Source: M3007 sp031373665 (GTDB lineage Bacteria; Bacteroidota; Bacteroidia; Chitinophagales; Saprospiraceae). From it: a stretch of DNA of 64,000 bases. Positions 25,909 to 36,800 of the stretch are shown piece after piece. A program made the translations under genes and the position numbers. The number at the start of each line of letters is the position of its first letter. The first letter of the stretch is position 1. Location of the stretch: positions 117,950-181,949 of the forward strand of contig JANMMZ010000031.1 in NCBI GenBank assembly GCA_031373665.1, read 5' to 3'. Below the pieces are notes generated by a model. That model ran no database searches. It saw nothing but the letters and a program-made list of their open reading frames with translations, and was not told the DNA's origin.

Positions 25909-26493
25909 ATGAATAAAGAGAAAACAGCGTCCACCGTAGCATCCGGGCCTGAAGAAAAGAGGTGGTATTCACTTCGTGTCATCAGTGGCAAGGAGAAAAA
26001 AATACAGGAACGTATTTTACTTGAAATAGAGCGGTCTAACTGGCAGGAATTCGTTTTTAAAGTGATTGTTCCTACAGAAAAAGTCTATAAAATCCGCAAC
26101 GGAAAAAAAGTAATGTCGGAGCGTAATTTGCTTCCCGGTTACATTTTGATCGAAGCATTTGGATCTAAGTTAAGGGGTGATGTAGCAAAATTGATTGCCG
26201 ATACCACCAACGTGATTCATTTTCTCGGACGTGAAAACCCTGTCCCCATGACACAAGTAGAAGCCAATAGGCTACTCGGTGTAGTGGACGATAGCCATGA
26301 AGCAGGTGAAACTTTGAGCGAGCCTTACTTGGTTGGTGAAGTCATTAAAATTATTGATGGCCCATTTGCAGAGTTCATTGGCGATATCCAAGAGGTGAAT
26401 GAAGAGAAGAAAAAAATAAAAGTGATAGTGAAGATTTTTGGTCGTGGTACCGAGGTCGAGCTGAACTTTATGCAAGTCGAAAAAATCAGTTAA
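25909..26493 (+). CDS. nusG: Transcription termination/antitermination protein NusG
   Basis: This 194-residue protein has the NusG N-terminal domain (WYSLRVISGKEKKIQERI, ending LLPGYILIEA) and a C-terminal KOW domain (GEVIKIIDGPFAEFIGDIQEVNEEKKKIKVIVKIFGRGTEVELNFMQVEKI). It binds RNA polymerase and couples it to Rho or the ribosome. It sits directly after secE and ahead of the L11-L1 genes. Confidence 0.98.
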   Translation: MNKEKTASTVASGPEEKRWYSLRVISGKEKKIQERILLEIERSNWQEFVFKVIVPTEKVYKIRNGKKVMSERNLLPGYILIEAFGSKLRGDVAKLIADTTNVIHFLGRENPVPMTQVEANRLLGVVDDSHEAGETLSEPYLVGEVIKIIDGPFAEFIGDIQEVNEEKKKIKVIVKIFGRGTEVELNFMQVEKIS

Positions 26494-26596
26494 TAGATTG
26501 ATCAGATGATGCCTGTTCTCCCGGGCTCGCTTCTACAATCGTATTGATCATTAACGATTTATATATTCAAATAACAATTATCACACTACTATTACA

Positions 26597-27046
26597 ATGG
26601 CAAAAGAGGTAGATGTTTATATTAAACTTCAGGTAAAGGGTGGCCAAGCCAATCCTGCTCCACCAATCGGCCCGGCACTCGGTTCGAAAGGTGTGAACAT
26701 TATGGAGTTTTGCAAACGCTTTAACGCTCAGACCCAGGAACAAATAGGTAAGGTACTCCCGGTAATCATCTCGGTTTATAAAGACAAAACTTTTGACTTT
26801 ATTATCAAGACACCACCGGCAGCAATTCAATTGTTTGAAGCAGCAAAACTGGCTCCCGGTAAAGGTTCTCCAGAATCTAACCGTAAGAAGGTAGGTAACG
26901 TCACTTGGGAACAAGTACGTGCCATTGCTGAAATCAAAATGCCAGACTTAAACTGCTTTACTATCGATTCTGCCATGAAAATGGTAGCAGGTACTGCCAG
27001 AAGTATGGGCTTGAATGTTACAGGTACTGCACCCTGGGAAAATTAA
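26597..27046 (+). CDS. rplK: 50S ribosomal protein L11
   Basis: This 149-residue protein has the L11 signatures KLQVKGGQANPAPPIGPALGSKGVNIMEFCKRFN and, near the C-terminus, CFTIDSAMKMVAGTARSMGL. It binds 23S rRNA at the GTPase-associated centre. It is first of the rplKAJL set. Confidence 0.99.
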   Translation: MAKEVDVYIKLQVKGGQANPAPPIGPALGSKGVNIMEFCKRFNAQTQEQIGKVLPVIISVYKDKTFDFIIKTPPAAIQLFEAAKLAPGKGSPESNRKKVGNVTWEQVRAIAEIKMPDLNCFTIDSAMKMVAGTARSMGLNVTGTAPWEN

Positions 27047-27101
27047 TTCAAATAAGGGAGTTCCTTTCACTAGGAATGTTTAACCTTAAAATTTTTATTT
27101 A

Positions 27102-27797
27102 ATGGCAAAATTAACAAAAAAACGCAAAGCCGTTGAAGGTAAAGTTGATCCAGACAAATTGTACACCTTGAGTGAAGCAATGAGTCTTGTGAAAACGGTG
27201 AATACCACCACTTTCAACTCTTCGGTTGACGTGCATGTACGCCTCGGTGTAGATCCACGTAAAGCCGACCAAGCACTACGCGGCACTGTTTCTCTTCCGC
27301 ACGGTACTGGTAAAACCAAAAAAGTTTTGGTTTTCTGTACACCCGATAAAGAAGCCGATGCAAAAGCAGCGGGTGCTGACTATGTAGGTCTCGATGAGTA
27401 CATACAAAAGGTGAGTGAAGGTTGGATGGAAGCCGATGTTATCATCGCAACTCCAAACGTCATGGCACAACTTGGTAAAGTAGCTCGTATCTTGGGTCCT
27501 CGTGGTTTGATGCCAAATCCTAAAACCGGAACCGTGACTGCCGATGTGGCTTCTGCTGTTACAGAAGTTAAGAAAGGTAAAATCGCTTTCCGTGTTGACA
27601 AATTTGGTATCGTTCATGCTTCCATCGGTCGTATCTCTTTCGAGCCTCAACAGTTGATCGAAAATGCACACGAACTGGTTTCCACACTGGTCAAAATGAA
27701 ACCTTCTTCTGCGAAGGGGGTTTACATGCGTTCAGTGTCAGTAGCAAGTACCATGAGTCCTGGTATTGGAGTTGATCCAAAGTCCATTAAAGTATAA
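27102..27797 (+). CDS. rplA: 50S ribosomal protein L1
   Basis: This 231-residue protein carries typical L1 stretches: VDVHVRLGVDPRKADQALRGTVSLPHGTGK, KVARILGPRGLMPNPKTGTVT and IGRISFEPQQLIENAHEL. L1 forms the mobile stalk at the E site. In many bacteria it also represses its own operon by binding the leader RNA; no clear L1-binding element was identified here. Confidence 0.99.
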   Translation: MAKLTKKRKAVEGKVDPDKLYTLSEAMSLVKTVNTTTFNSSVDVHVRLGVDPRKADQALRGTVSLPHGTGKTKKVLVFCTPDKEADAKAAGADYVGLDEYIQKVSEGWMEADVIIATPNVMAQLGKVARILGPRGLMPNPKTGTVTADVASAVTEVKKGKIAFRVDKFGIVHASIGRISFEPQQLIENAHELVSTLVKMKPSSAKGVYMRSVSVASTMSPGIGVDPKSIKV

Positions 27798-27879
27798 TGT
27801 ATCAAATTAGTTTGGTAATACACTGATAGGGCTTCGGCCAAGTCAGTAAGTTGACAAATTAGCAAATTAAATAAGTGAC

Positions 27880-28401
27880 ATGACTAAAGAAGAAAAAGCA
27901 ATAGAAATTGCTGACTTAGCCACCGAACTGACCTCGTCGTCATTCTTTTATTTGGCTGACTCATCTACGTTGTCTGTTGTGAAAATCAATAAACTTCGTC
28001 GCCTGTGCTACGAAAGGGGCATTACAATGAGGGTGGCTAAGAACACACTCATCCGTAAAGCACTTGAAGCCCAAGACGAGTCTAAAGGTTATGCACCACT
28101 TTACGATATTTTGCACGGTCCTACCACGGTTTTGATTTCTCAAAACCCTAAGGCTCCTGCTAAAATGCTCGAAGAGTTCCGCAAGACCGAAGCACGCCCA
28201 TTGTTGAAAGCCGCTTATATTGACTCTTCTGTCTATATTGGCGACGATCAGTTGGCTATTCTATCAAAGTTGAAGAGCAAAGAGGAGATGATCGGCGAGA
28301 TTATCGGCCTATTGCAGTCTCCAGCAAAACGTATCGCAAGCCAATTGACGGCAACTGGTATCAAAATCGCCAGCATCGTCAAGACATTGGAAGAGCGTTA
28401 A
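27880..28401 (+). CDS. rplJ: 50S ribosomal protein L10
   Basis: This 173-residue protein starts at the ATG at 27880 and shows L10 features: an N-terminal domain with TRVAKNTLIRKAL-like MRVAKNTLIRKALE, TTVLISQNPKAPAKML, and a C-terminal helix (IIGLLQSPAKRIASQLTATGIKIASIVKTL) that binds L7/L12 dimers. Confidence 0.98.
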   Translation: MTKEEKAIEIADLATELTSSSFFYLADSSTLSVVKINKLRRLCYERGITMRVAKNTLIRKALEAQDESKGYAPLYDILHGPTTVLISQNPKAPAKMLEEFRKTEARPLLKAAYIDSSVYIGDDQLAILSKLKSKEEMIGEIIGLLQSPAKRIASQLTATGIKIASIVKTLEER

Positions 28402-28485
28402 TCGTTTTCAGAGGCAATACCCTGATTCAAATCGAAAACATCAATTTTATTTCATTCATTCGAACATCATTAAAAATTTTATACA

Positions 28486-28863
28486 ATGGCAGATTTGAAA
28501 GCACTTGCTGAATCACTCGTAAGCCTTACTATTAAAGAAGCAAACGAACTTGCTAACATTTTGAAAGACGATTATGGTATCGAACCAGCTGCTGCTGCTG
28601 TGTCAGTTGCTGCTGCTCCTGCTGGAGGTGGCGATGCTGCACCAGCTGAAAAGACAGAGTTCGACGTAATCTTGAAAGATGCCGGCGCTAACAAACTTAA
28701 CGTTGTTAAGGAAGTTAAGAACCTACTTGGCTTAGGCTTGAAAGAAGCAAAAGACCTCGTTGACGGCGCTCCAAGCCCGCTTAAAAGCGGCGTAAACAAA
28801 GCAGAGGCAGAATCAATCAAGGCAGCACTTGAAGGTGTAGGTGCAGTTGTAGAGGTTAAGTAA
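28486..28863 (+). CDS. rplL: 50S ribosomal protein L7/L12
   Basis: This 125-residue protein has the dimerisation N-terminus, an Ala/Gly-rich hinge (AAAAVSVAAAPAGGGDAAPAE) and the factor-binding C-terminal domain (EFDVILKDAGANKLNVVKEVKNLLGLGLKEAKDLVDGAP). It is followed by a 298-nt gap holding a hairpin before rpoB. Confidence 0.99.
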   Translation: MADLKALAESLVSLTIKEANELANILKDDYGIEPAAAAVSVAAAPAGGGDAAPAEKTEFDVILKDAGANKLNVVKEVKNLLGLGLKEAKDLVDGAPSPLKSGVNKAEAESIKAALEGVGAVVEVK

Positions 28864-28977
28864 GCATCGGTTGACAGACGCATGGGCGGTCATTCTTGAT
28901 CCGTTCATACTCACAACTATCTTACTTAATGTATCCTACAATGCTCGCATACTCACAGTTCAGATAAATTTTAGACA

Positions 28978-29018
28978 AGGCTTAACATCTCTCGTGCATG
29001 CACAAGGGTGTTAAGCCT
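28978..29018 (+). terminator. Attenuator-type hairpin between rplL and rpoB
   Basis: AGGCTTAACA (28978-28987) pairs with TGTTAAGCCT (29009-29018), and the loop between them contains a further self-complementary stretch, GTGCATGCAC (28994-29003). No T-run follows, which fits partial read-through into rpoB as seen at the same point in other bacteria. TATCTTTG at 29018-29025 resembles a -7 box but has no good -33 partner. Confidence 0.6.
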
Positions 29019-29161
29019 ATCTTTGTCTGTATCCATGCGGTTTTGAACTTTTTCTAGTAATTGAAGGTTTTATGTAGGAATTAAATTCCAATGTAATCCT
29101 TGCCGCCTCCATTTCACGGCTAATATATTGCCAATCAAGCATTTAAAGCATTTTTGCAAAA

Positions 29162-32100
29162 ATGACCAATAACGGCATCACTACTGAGGCTACTCAAAAG
29201 ACAGGCGTTCAAGAACGCATTAACTTTGGCAAAATTCGCCTCGCAGGTCACTATCCTGACTTGCTCGAAATTCAGTTGAAGTCTTTCCAGGAATTTTTCC
29301 AATTGGAAACGACTCCTGACAACCGTAACAGTGAAGGACTCTATCGGGTATTCCAAGAGAATTATCCCATCACTGATGCGCGTAATATATTTAATCTGGA
29401 ATTTCTGGATTATTTCATTGACCCTCCGCGTTACTCTATTGACGAGTGTATGCAGCGAGGGCTTACCTATTCCGTACCACTAAAGGCCAAGTTGCGCCTT
29501 TCTTGTAATGACCCGGAGCATATTGATTTTCAAACCATCGTTCAGGACGTATTTTTGGGTAATATCCCATATATGACCCCAAAGGGTACTTTTGTGATCA
29601 ATGGTGCCGAGCGTGTGATTGTTTCGCAATTGCACCGTTCACCAGGCGTATTCTTCGGGCAGAGTTATCACCCGAATGGTACGAAAATTTACAGCGCACG
29701 TGTTATTCCTTTCAAAGGTGCTTGGATGGAGTTCGCTACGGACATCAACTTGGTCATGTATGCGTACATTGATCGTAAGAAGAAGTTCCCCGTAACGACT
29801 TTGCTCCGCGCTATTGGTTTCAATACCGATAAGGCCATCCTTGACTTGTTCAATTTGGCCGATGAGGTAACCACCACCCGCGAAAACTTAGAAGCCTCTA
29901 TTGGCCGTAAGTTGGCGGCGCGTGTATTGAAATCTTGGACGGAAGACTTCGTGGATGAAGACACTGGTGAGGTAGTATCCATCGCTCGTAACGAGATTAT
30001 CTTGGAGCGCGATGCAGTTTTGGACGAAGAGAACATTGAATTGATTCTCGATCCGGAGACTAATGTACTCACCATCATTCTTCAGCGCACAGATGTAGAG
30101 GAAGATTTCTCTATCATCTACAATACTTTGCAAAAAGACCCGACTTCGAGCGATATCGAAGCGGTTACCTATATATACCGTCAGTTGCGTGGCTCTGATC
30201 CACCGGATGATGAGACTGCACGCGGTATCATTGACAAATTGTTTTTCTCTGACAAGCGTTACAACTTGGGTGAGGTAGGTCGTTTTAAGATCAACCGTAA
30301 GTTGGAACACAATGTGGATGAAAATAATTTGGTTTTGACCAAAGAGGATATTATCTGCATTGTGCGGTATATTGTCTCTTTGATCAATAACAAATCAGAG
30401 ATTGATGACATTGATCACTTATCCAACCGTCGTGTACGTACCGTAGGTGAGCAATTGTATGCACAGTTTGGTGTTGGTTTGGCTCGTATGGCCCGTACCA
30501 TCCGCGAACGTATGAACGTGCGTGACAATGAGGTATTTACGCCGATTGATTTGATCAATGCGCGTACCTTATCTTCTGTTATCAACTCTTTCTTCGGTAC
30601 CAGTCAGTTGTCTCAGTTCCTCGATCAAACCAACCCATTGTCAGAGATCACGCACAAGCGTCGTATCTCGGCACTCGGACCAGGTGGTCTATCTCGCGAA
30701 CGTGCGGGCTTTGAGGTTCGTGACGTACACTATTCGCACTATGGTCGTTTGTGTACTATTGAAACACCAGAAGGTCCGAATATTGGTCTGATTTCTACGT
30801 TGTGTACACACGCCAAAATCAATAAAATGGGCTTCTTGGAAACGCCATACCGTCGTGTAAAAGACGGTCGCGTGGTCATGGAGGGCGAGGTGGAATACCT
30901 GAGCGCAGAAGCGGAAGATTACATGAAAATCGCACAAGCGAACTCGCTGGTAGATGAAGATGGGGCATTCCAAAATGACCGTATCAAATCGCGTGAGCAT
31001 GGTGATTTTCCAATCTTGACCCCTGAAGAGGTGGAATACATTGACGTAGCACCTAACCAAATCGTAGGTGTATCGGCCTCGATGATTCCGTTCCTTGAGA
31101 ATGATGATGCAAACCGTGCCTTGATGGGATCCAACATGCAACGTCAGGCTGTTCCGCTGATCCGCCCGCACTCACCGATCGTGGGTACAGGTTTGGAAGG
31201 CAAAGTGGCACGTGACTCTCGTATGTTGATCAACGCCGAAGGCAATGGGGTAGTGGAATATGTTGATGCCAATGAAATTGTAATCAACTACGACCGTACC
31301 GAAGAAGATCAATTGGTTTCATTTGAAGATTCTCGCAAGACATATACTTTGACCAAGTTTATGCGTACCAACCAAGGTACCTGTATCAACTTGAAACCAA
31401 TTGTCCGTCGCGGACAACGGGTAGAAGAAGGCGATATTCTTTGTGAAGGTTACGCTACCGAAAATGGTGAATTGGCCCTTGGCCAAAACCTGAAAGTAGC
31501 GTTTATGCCTTGGAAAGGTTATAACTTTGAGGATGCTATCGTGCTTTCTGAGCGCGTGGTTCAAGAAGATGTATTCACTTCTATCCATATTGAGCATTTT
31601 GAATTGGATGTGCGCGATACTAAATTGGGTGAAGAAGAACTGACTCAAGATATTCCGAACGTGAGTGAGGAAGCCACCAAAGACCTCGACGAAAACGGTA
31701 TTATCCGTATCGGCGCATGGGCTAAAGAAGGCGATATCCTGATCGGCAAAATCACTCCAAAAGGTGAAACAGATCCAACACCGGAAGAAAAATTGCTTCG
31801 TGCGATCTTTGGCGACAAGGCTGGCGACGTAAAAGACGCTTCCTTGAAAGTACCACCAAGTATCAACGGTGTCGTGATTGACAAGCAGTTGTTTGCGCGC
31901 GCTAAGAAAGACAAAGATCAAAAAGAATCTGAAAAGGCCGAGTTGAACAGGTTGGACGATGAGCATTTAGTGGCTTTGAACAAGTTGAAGACGATCCTTG
32001 TGGATAAAATTCAGTTGCTCGTAAAAGATAAGGTTACCAATGGTATTCGCAGTATTTACGGCGAAGAAATGATACCGAAAGGGTCTAAAATGAGCGTTCA

Positions 32101-33007
32101 AATGCTCCGCGAGCAGATTGATTACAGTCAGGTTGATTACCTCAACTGGACTGCCGATAAGTCAACCAATGCCTTGATTTCACGCTTGTTGCACAATTTC
32201 AGCATCAAGGTGAATGAAGAAGTTGGTCGTTACAAGCGCGAAAAATTCAACATCAGTATTGGTGATGAGTTGCCAGCGGGTGTATTGAAATTGGCAAAGG
32301 TTTATATTGCTAAGAAACGCAAACTCAAGGTAGGTGATAAGTTGGCAGGTCGCCATGGTAACAAGGGTATTGTAAGCCGTATCGTCCGTATGGAAGATAT
32401 GCCGTTTCTTGAGGATGGGTCTCCAGTTGACGTAGTATTGAATCCATTGGGTGTACCATCACGTATGAACTTGGGTCAGATCTTTGAAACCGTATTGGGT
32501 TGGTCTGGCGAAAGGCTTGGTCTCAAGTTTGCTACGCCAATTTTTGACGGTGCTAAAACCGATGAAATAGATGCATGGATCAAAAAAGCAGGTCTTCCTG
32601 AATTTGGTCAAACCTTCCTTTCTGATGGGGAAACGGGCGACCGATTCCACCAAAAGGCAACCGTGGGCGTGATCTACATGCTTAAACTCAGCCACATGGT
32701 TGACGATAAGATGCACGCACGTTCTATCGGGCCATACTCGCTCATCACACAGCAGCCACTCGGTGGTAAAGCACAGTTTGGTGGCCAGCGTTTTGGTGAG
32801 ATGGAGGTTTGGGCATTGGAAGCATACGGTGCTGCCAATATCCTACAAGAGATGTTGACATACAAATCGGATGATATTCAAGGTCGTGCGAAGGCTTATG
32901 AAGCCATTGTAAAAGGCGACAACTTGCCAGATGCAAATATTCCAGAATCATTCAATGTATTGATTCATGAATTGCGCGGTTTGGCATTGGATGTGAAATT
33001 TGAATAG
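29162..33007 (+). CDS. rpoB: DNA-directed RNA polymerase subunit beta
   Basis: The 1,281-residue product carries the beta-subunit landmarks: FVINGAERVIVSQLHRSPGVFFG in the N-terminal lobe, the rifampicin-binding region FFGTSQLSQFLDQTNPLSEITHKRRISALGPGGL, ETPEGPNIGLI, the catalytic KVGDKLAGRHGNKGIVSRI and the C-terminal GGQRFGEMEVWALEAYGAA. The rifampicin region reads as wild type. An extra gene separates it from rpoC, which is unusual. Confidence 0.99.
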   Translation: MTNNGITTEATQKTGVQERINFGKIRLAGHYPDLLEIQLKSFQEFFQLETTPDNRNSEGLYRVFQENYPITDARNIFNLEFLDYFIDPPRYSIDECMQRGLTYSVPLKAKLRLSCNDPEHIDFQTIVQDVFLGNIPYMTPKGTFVINGAERVIVSQLHRSPGVFFGQSYHPNGTKIYSARVIPFKGAWMEFATDINLVMYAYIDRKKKFPVTTLLRAIGFNTDKAILDLFNLADEVTTTRENLEASIGRKLAARVLKSWTEDFVDEDTGEVVSIARNEIILERDAVLDEENIELILDPETNVLTIILQRTDVEEDFSIIYNTLQKDPTSSDIEAVTYIYRQLRGSDPPDDETARGIIDKLFFSDKRYNLGEVGRFKINRKLEHNVDENNLVLTKEDIICIVRYIVSLINNKSEIDDIDHLSNRRVRTVGEQLYAQFGVGLARMARTIRERMNVRDNEVFTPIDLINARTLSSVINSFFGTSQLSQFLDQTNPLSEITHKRRISALGPGGLSRERAGFEVRDVHYSHYGRLCTIETPEGPNIGLISTLCTHAKINKMGFLETPYRRVKDGRVVMEGEVEYLSAEAEDYMKIAQANSLVDEDGAFQNDRIKSREHGDFPILTPEEVEYIDVAPNQIVGVSASMIPFLENDDANRALMGSNMQRQAVPLIRPHSPIVGTGLEGKVARDSRMLINAEGNGVVEYVDANEIVINYDRTEEDQLVSFEDSRKTYTLTKFMRTNQGTCINLKPIVRRGQRVEEGDILCEGYATENGELALGQNLKVAFMPWKGYNFEDAIVLSERVVQEDVFTSIHIEHFELDVRDTKLGEEELTQDIPNVSEEATKDLDENGIIRIGAWAKEGDILIGKITPKGETDPTPEEKLLRAIFGDKAGDVKDASLKVPPSINGVVIDKQLFARAKKDKDQKESEKAELNRLDDEHLVALNKLKTILVDKIQLLVKDKVTNGIRSIYGEEMIPKGSKMSVQMLREQIDYSQVDYLNWTADKSTNALISRLLHNFSIKVNEEVGRYKREKFNISIGDELPAGVLKLAKVYIAKKRKLKVGDKLAGRHGNKGIVSRIVRMEDMPFLEDGSPVDVVLNPLGVPSRMNLGQIFETVLGWSGERLGLKFATPIFDGAKTDEIDAWIKKAGLPEFGQTFLSDGETGDRFHQKATVGVIYMLKLSHMVDDKMHARSIGPYSLITQQPLGGKAQFGGQRFGEMEVWALEAYGAANILQEMLTYKSDDIQGRAKAYEAIVKGDNLPDANIPESFNVLIHELRGLALDVKFE

Positions 33008-33010
33008 TAA

Positions 33011-33763
33011 ATGGCTGAAATTAGTTCAGATGTAAAGCAAGCCTACGAAAATCAGTACGATGCTTCCATAGTGGCCTGGCGAAGTATCAATGGCCAGTTC
33101 AAAGCGGAAAATATTGTACAGATTTTGAATAAAAACGGGTTATCCCCCCTGCGCATCTGCGAAGTAGGGTGTGGGGAAGGTAGTATTCTGAAGTGGTTGA
33201 GTGACCTGAACGTTGGAAAAGAATTATTCGGATTAGATATTTCGGAGTCTGCTATAGAGATCGCAAAAGGGAAGCAAATAGGAAATCTCAAAGAGATAGG
33301 CTTGTTTGATGGGTACGAAATTCCGTATCCTGATGGAGCCTTTGATCTGGTGGTTTGTTCGCACGTGATTGAACATGTTGAACATCCCCGATTGTTGCTT
33401 AGAGAATTGAAGCGTATTTCCAAATATCAATATTTGGAAGTGCCAATTGACTTTTCGCTTACGGTTGATAAAAAACTAGAACATTATTTGGGGTATGGAC
33501 ATATTAATATTTATACCCCAAATTTGTTTCGTTTTTTGGTGCGATCCGAAAAATTTGATTTGATTGATGATACCCATATATTTTTGAGGGACGAAACTTT
33601 GAGGATGATTTATAAGGACAATACGACTGGATTTTACCTGAAAAAATGGAAAAATAAGTTTTTTAATGCCTTTAGAATACTCAAGGATTTGAAACCAGAT
33701 GCTTATGGGATATTGACCAAAAGTGGGTCAGGAGACTTAGCAATTTTCTCCAAAACGAAGTGA
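33011..33763 (+). CDS. Class I SAM-dependent methyltransferase inserted between rpoB and rpoC
   Basis: This 250-residue protein starts 3 nt after the rpoB stop. Motif I is ICEVGCGEGSILKWL (about residues 49-63), the strand-2 acid is in LFGLDISESAIEIAKGKQ, and the Methyltransf_11 motif is PYPDGAFDLVVCSHVIEHVEHPRLLLRELKRIS. The C-terminal half (KKLEHYLGYGHINIYTPNLFRFLV) resembles methyltransferases of surface glycan or lipid loci. The codon usage looks more A/T-rich than rpoB and rpoC and less tuned for high expression, suggesting later insertion. It must be transcribed with the polymerase genes unless internally terminated. The substrate is unknown. Confidence 0.9.
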   Translation: MAEISSDVKQAYENQYDASIVAWRSINGQFKAENIVQILNKNGLSPLRICEVGCGEGSILKWLSDLNVGKELFGLDISESAIEIAKGKQIGNLKEIGLFDGYEIPYPDGAFDLVVCSHVIEHVEHPRLLLRELKRISKYQYLEVPIDFSLTVDKKLEHYLGYGHINIYTPNLFRFLVRSEKFDLIDDTHIFLRDETLRMIYKDNTTGFYLKKWKNKFFNAFRILKDLKPDAYGILTKSGSGDLAIFSKTK

Positions 33764-33811
33764 AATAGGGTATTTTATACCTGACTTAAAGCAAAAATAA
33801 CTTATTATTAT

Positions 33812-36800
33812 ATGCCTTTTAAAAAGAAAAGTAATAAGACCGATCAGGCGTTCAGTAGCATAACCATTGCACTGGCCAGCCCTGATGAAATCCTGGAGCG
33901 TAGCTACGGGGAGGTTCTGAAGCCTGAAACCATCAACTATCGTTCGTATAAACCCGAACGCGATGGCTTGTTCTGCGAGCGCATTTTTGGCCCTGTAAAG
34001 GATTATGAGTGCTATTGTGGTAAATATAAGCGTATTCGTTATAAAGGCATCGTTTGTGACCGTTGTGGGGTTGAGGTTACCGAAAAGAAGGTACGTCGTG
34101 AGCGCATGGGTCATATTCGCTTGGTTGTACCAGTGGTACATATCTGGTTTTTCAAGAGCCTTCCGAATAAAATAGGTTACATACTCGGATTGTCTTCCAA
34201 GAAATTGGAGGCTATCATTTACTACGAGCGTTATGTGGTCATCAATGCAGGCGTCAAGGCAGAGTCGGGCATCAATAAGATGGACTTATTGACCGAAGAA
34301 GAATATCTGGAGCATTTGGAAACGCTTCCAAAGGACAACCACCAATTGGATAACTCGAATCCTGACAAATTTGTTGCGATGATGGGTGCCGAGGCGGTGT
34401 TTGCTCTGTTGAGTTCTCTCAACTTGGATGACCTATCTGCTCAATTGCGCCACGAAGCGCACAGTGAAACCAGCCAACAGAAGAAAACTGAAGCCAACAA
34501 GCGTTTGCGTGTGGTGGAGGCTTTCCGCGAAGGTTTGGAAAGTGCTGGTCAGCGTCCAGAATGGACAGTAATTCAATACCTTCCAGTAGTACCACCCGAA
34601 TTGCGTCCTTTGGTGCCGTTGGATGGTGGTCGTTTTGCATCTTCGGATCTGAATGACTTATACCGCCGTGTGATTATACGTAATAACCGCTTGAAGCGTT
34701 TGTTGGAGATCAAAGCACCGGAGGTAATCTTGCGCAATGAGAAACGTATGTTGCAGGAGGCTGTGGATTCGTTGTTTGACAACTCACGTAAATCAAATGC
34801 GGTGAAAGCCGAAGGTGGTCGTGCGTTGAAATCACTTTCTGATATTTTGAAGGGCAAGCAAGGTCGTTTCCGTCAGAACCTACTCGGTAAGCGTGTGGAT
34901 TACTCTGGTCGTTCGGTGATCGTGGTAGGTCCTACTTTGAAATTGCACGAGTGTGGTATCCCTAAGGCAATGGCGGCTGAATTATTCAAGCCGTTCATCA
35001 TCCGTAAGTTGATCGAGCGTGGTATCGTGAAAACGGTAAAATCTGCTAAGAAATTGGTGGATCGCAAAGATCAAGTGATCTGGGAGATCCTCGAAAATAT
35101 ATTGCGTGGCCATCCAGTGATGCTTAACCGCGCCCCGACACTTCACCGTTTGTCTATTCAGGCATTCCAGCCCCGCTTGATCGAAGGTAAGGCGATTCAG
35201 CTTCACCCATTGGTTTGTGGTGCGTTCAATGCCGACTTTGATGGTGACCAGATGGCGGTACACGTACCGTTGAGTCATGCCGCTATCTTGGAAGCACAAG
35301 TATTGATGCTTTCGAGCCACAATATGTTGAACCCTCAAGATGGTTCGCCTATTTCACTACCGTCACAGGACATGGTATTGGGCTTGTATTACCTGACAAA
35401 GGAACGCAAGTCTATACCTGAAAATCCAGTACGTGGAGAAGGTCGCCGCTTTTATGCTGCGGAGGAAGTCGAAATCGCATTCAACGAGGGTCAAGTGGAT
35501 CTACATGCAGCCATTGAGTGCCGTGTGCGTACTTTTGAAAATGGCGAAAGCACTATCAAACGTATGAAGACCACGGTGGGTCGTGTATTGTTCAATCGTA
35601 CAGTGCCAGTAAGGGTACCTTATATCAATGAACTAATTACGAAGCGTAACTTGAAAGGGATTATTGGTGATATCCTCACCCGTACTTCTTTTAAAGAAAC
35701 GGCAGAATTTTTGGATGGTATTAAGGAATTGGGCTTCGGTTGGTCATTTAAAGCAGGTCTTTCTTTCAACTTGGGTGATTTAATTATCCCTGATTTGAAG
35801 AAGAAGGCATTGACTGCCGCTCAGTTAGAAGTAGATGAGGTTTGGGAAAACTACAATATGGGTTTGATTACCTATAACGAACGTTATAACCAAATCATTG
35901 ATAAATGGACATTTGCCGATAACCGGATCACTAACCAGTTGATGGATGAATTGGCTACGCACAAGCAAGGATTTAACTCTGTTTACATGATGTTGGATTC
36001 TGGTGCGCGTGGTTCCAAACAACAGATCAAGCAGTTGTGCGGTATTCGTGGTTTGATGGCGAAGCCTCGTAAATCAGGTGATACTGGTGGTGCGATCATC
36101 GAAAACCCTATCCTTTCCAATTTCTTGGAAGGTCTTTCGGTTCAAGAGTTCTTTATCTCTACGCACGGTGCTCGTAAGGGGCTTGCGGATACGGCTCTTA
36201 AAACGGCTGATGCTGGTTACTTGACGCGTCGTCTAGTGGACGTGGCACAGGATGTAGTAATCCGCGAAGAGGATTGCAGCACACTCCGTGGTATTGATAC
36301 CACTTCTTTGAAAGAGGGCGATAAAGTCATTCAAAATTTGCGCGACCGGATCAAAGGTCGTTACAGTTTGCACAATGTACTCCATCCTGTCAGCGAAGAA
36401 TTGATGGTTGGAGCAGGTGAATATATCACTGACCAATTGGCTGCTGATATTGAAATAGCCGAAGTAGAGGTGGTTACCATCCGTTCGGTACTGACTTGCG
36501 AAAGTCGCCATGGTGTTTGTTCTAAGTGCTATGGTAAGAACCTAGCAACTGGTCGTATTGCTGAAATGGGCGATGCTACAGGTATCATTGCCGCTCAGTC
36601 TATCGGTGAGCCAGGTACCCAGTTGACCCTTCGTACCTTCCACACAGGTGGTACGGCGGTGATCGGTCAGACGGAAAATAATATCTCCTCTCGTACGTCT
36701 GCAAAAATGGAGTTTGACTCTATCCGTACGGTTGAAAGTATAGATGCTGCTGGTGTTAAGATTGAAGTAGTCGTATCTCGTACTGGTGAATTGCGTAGTT

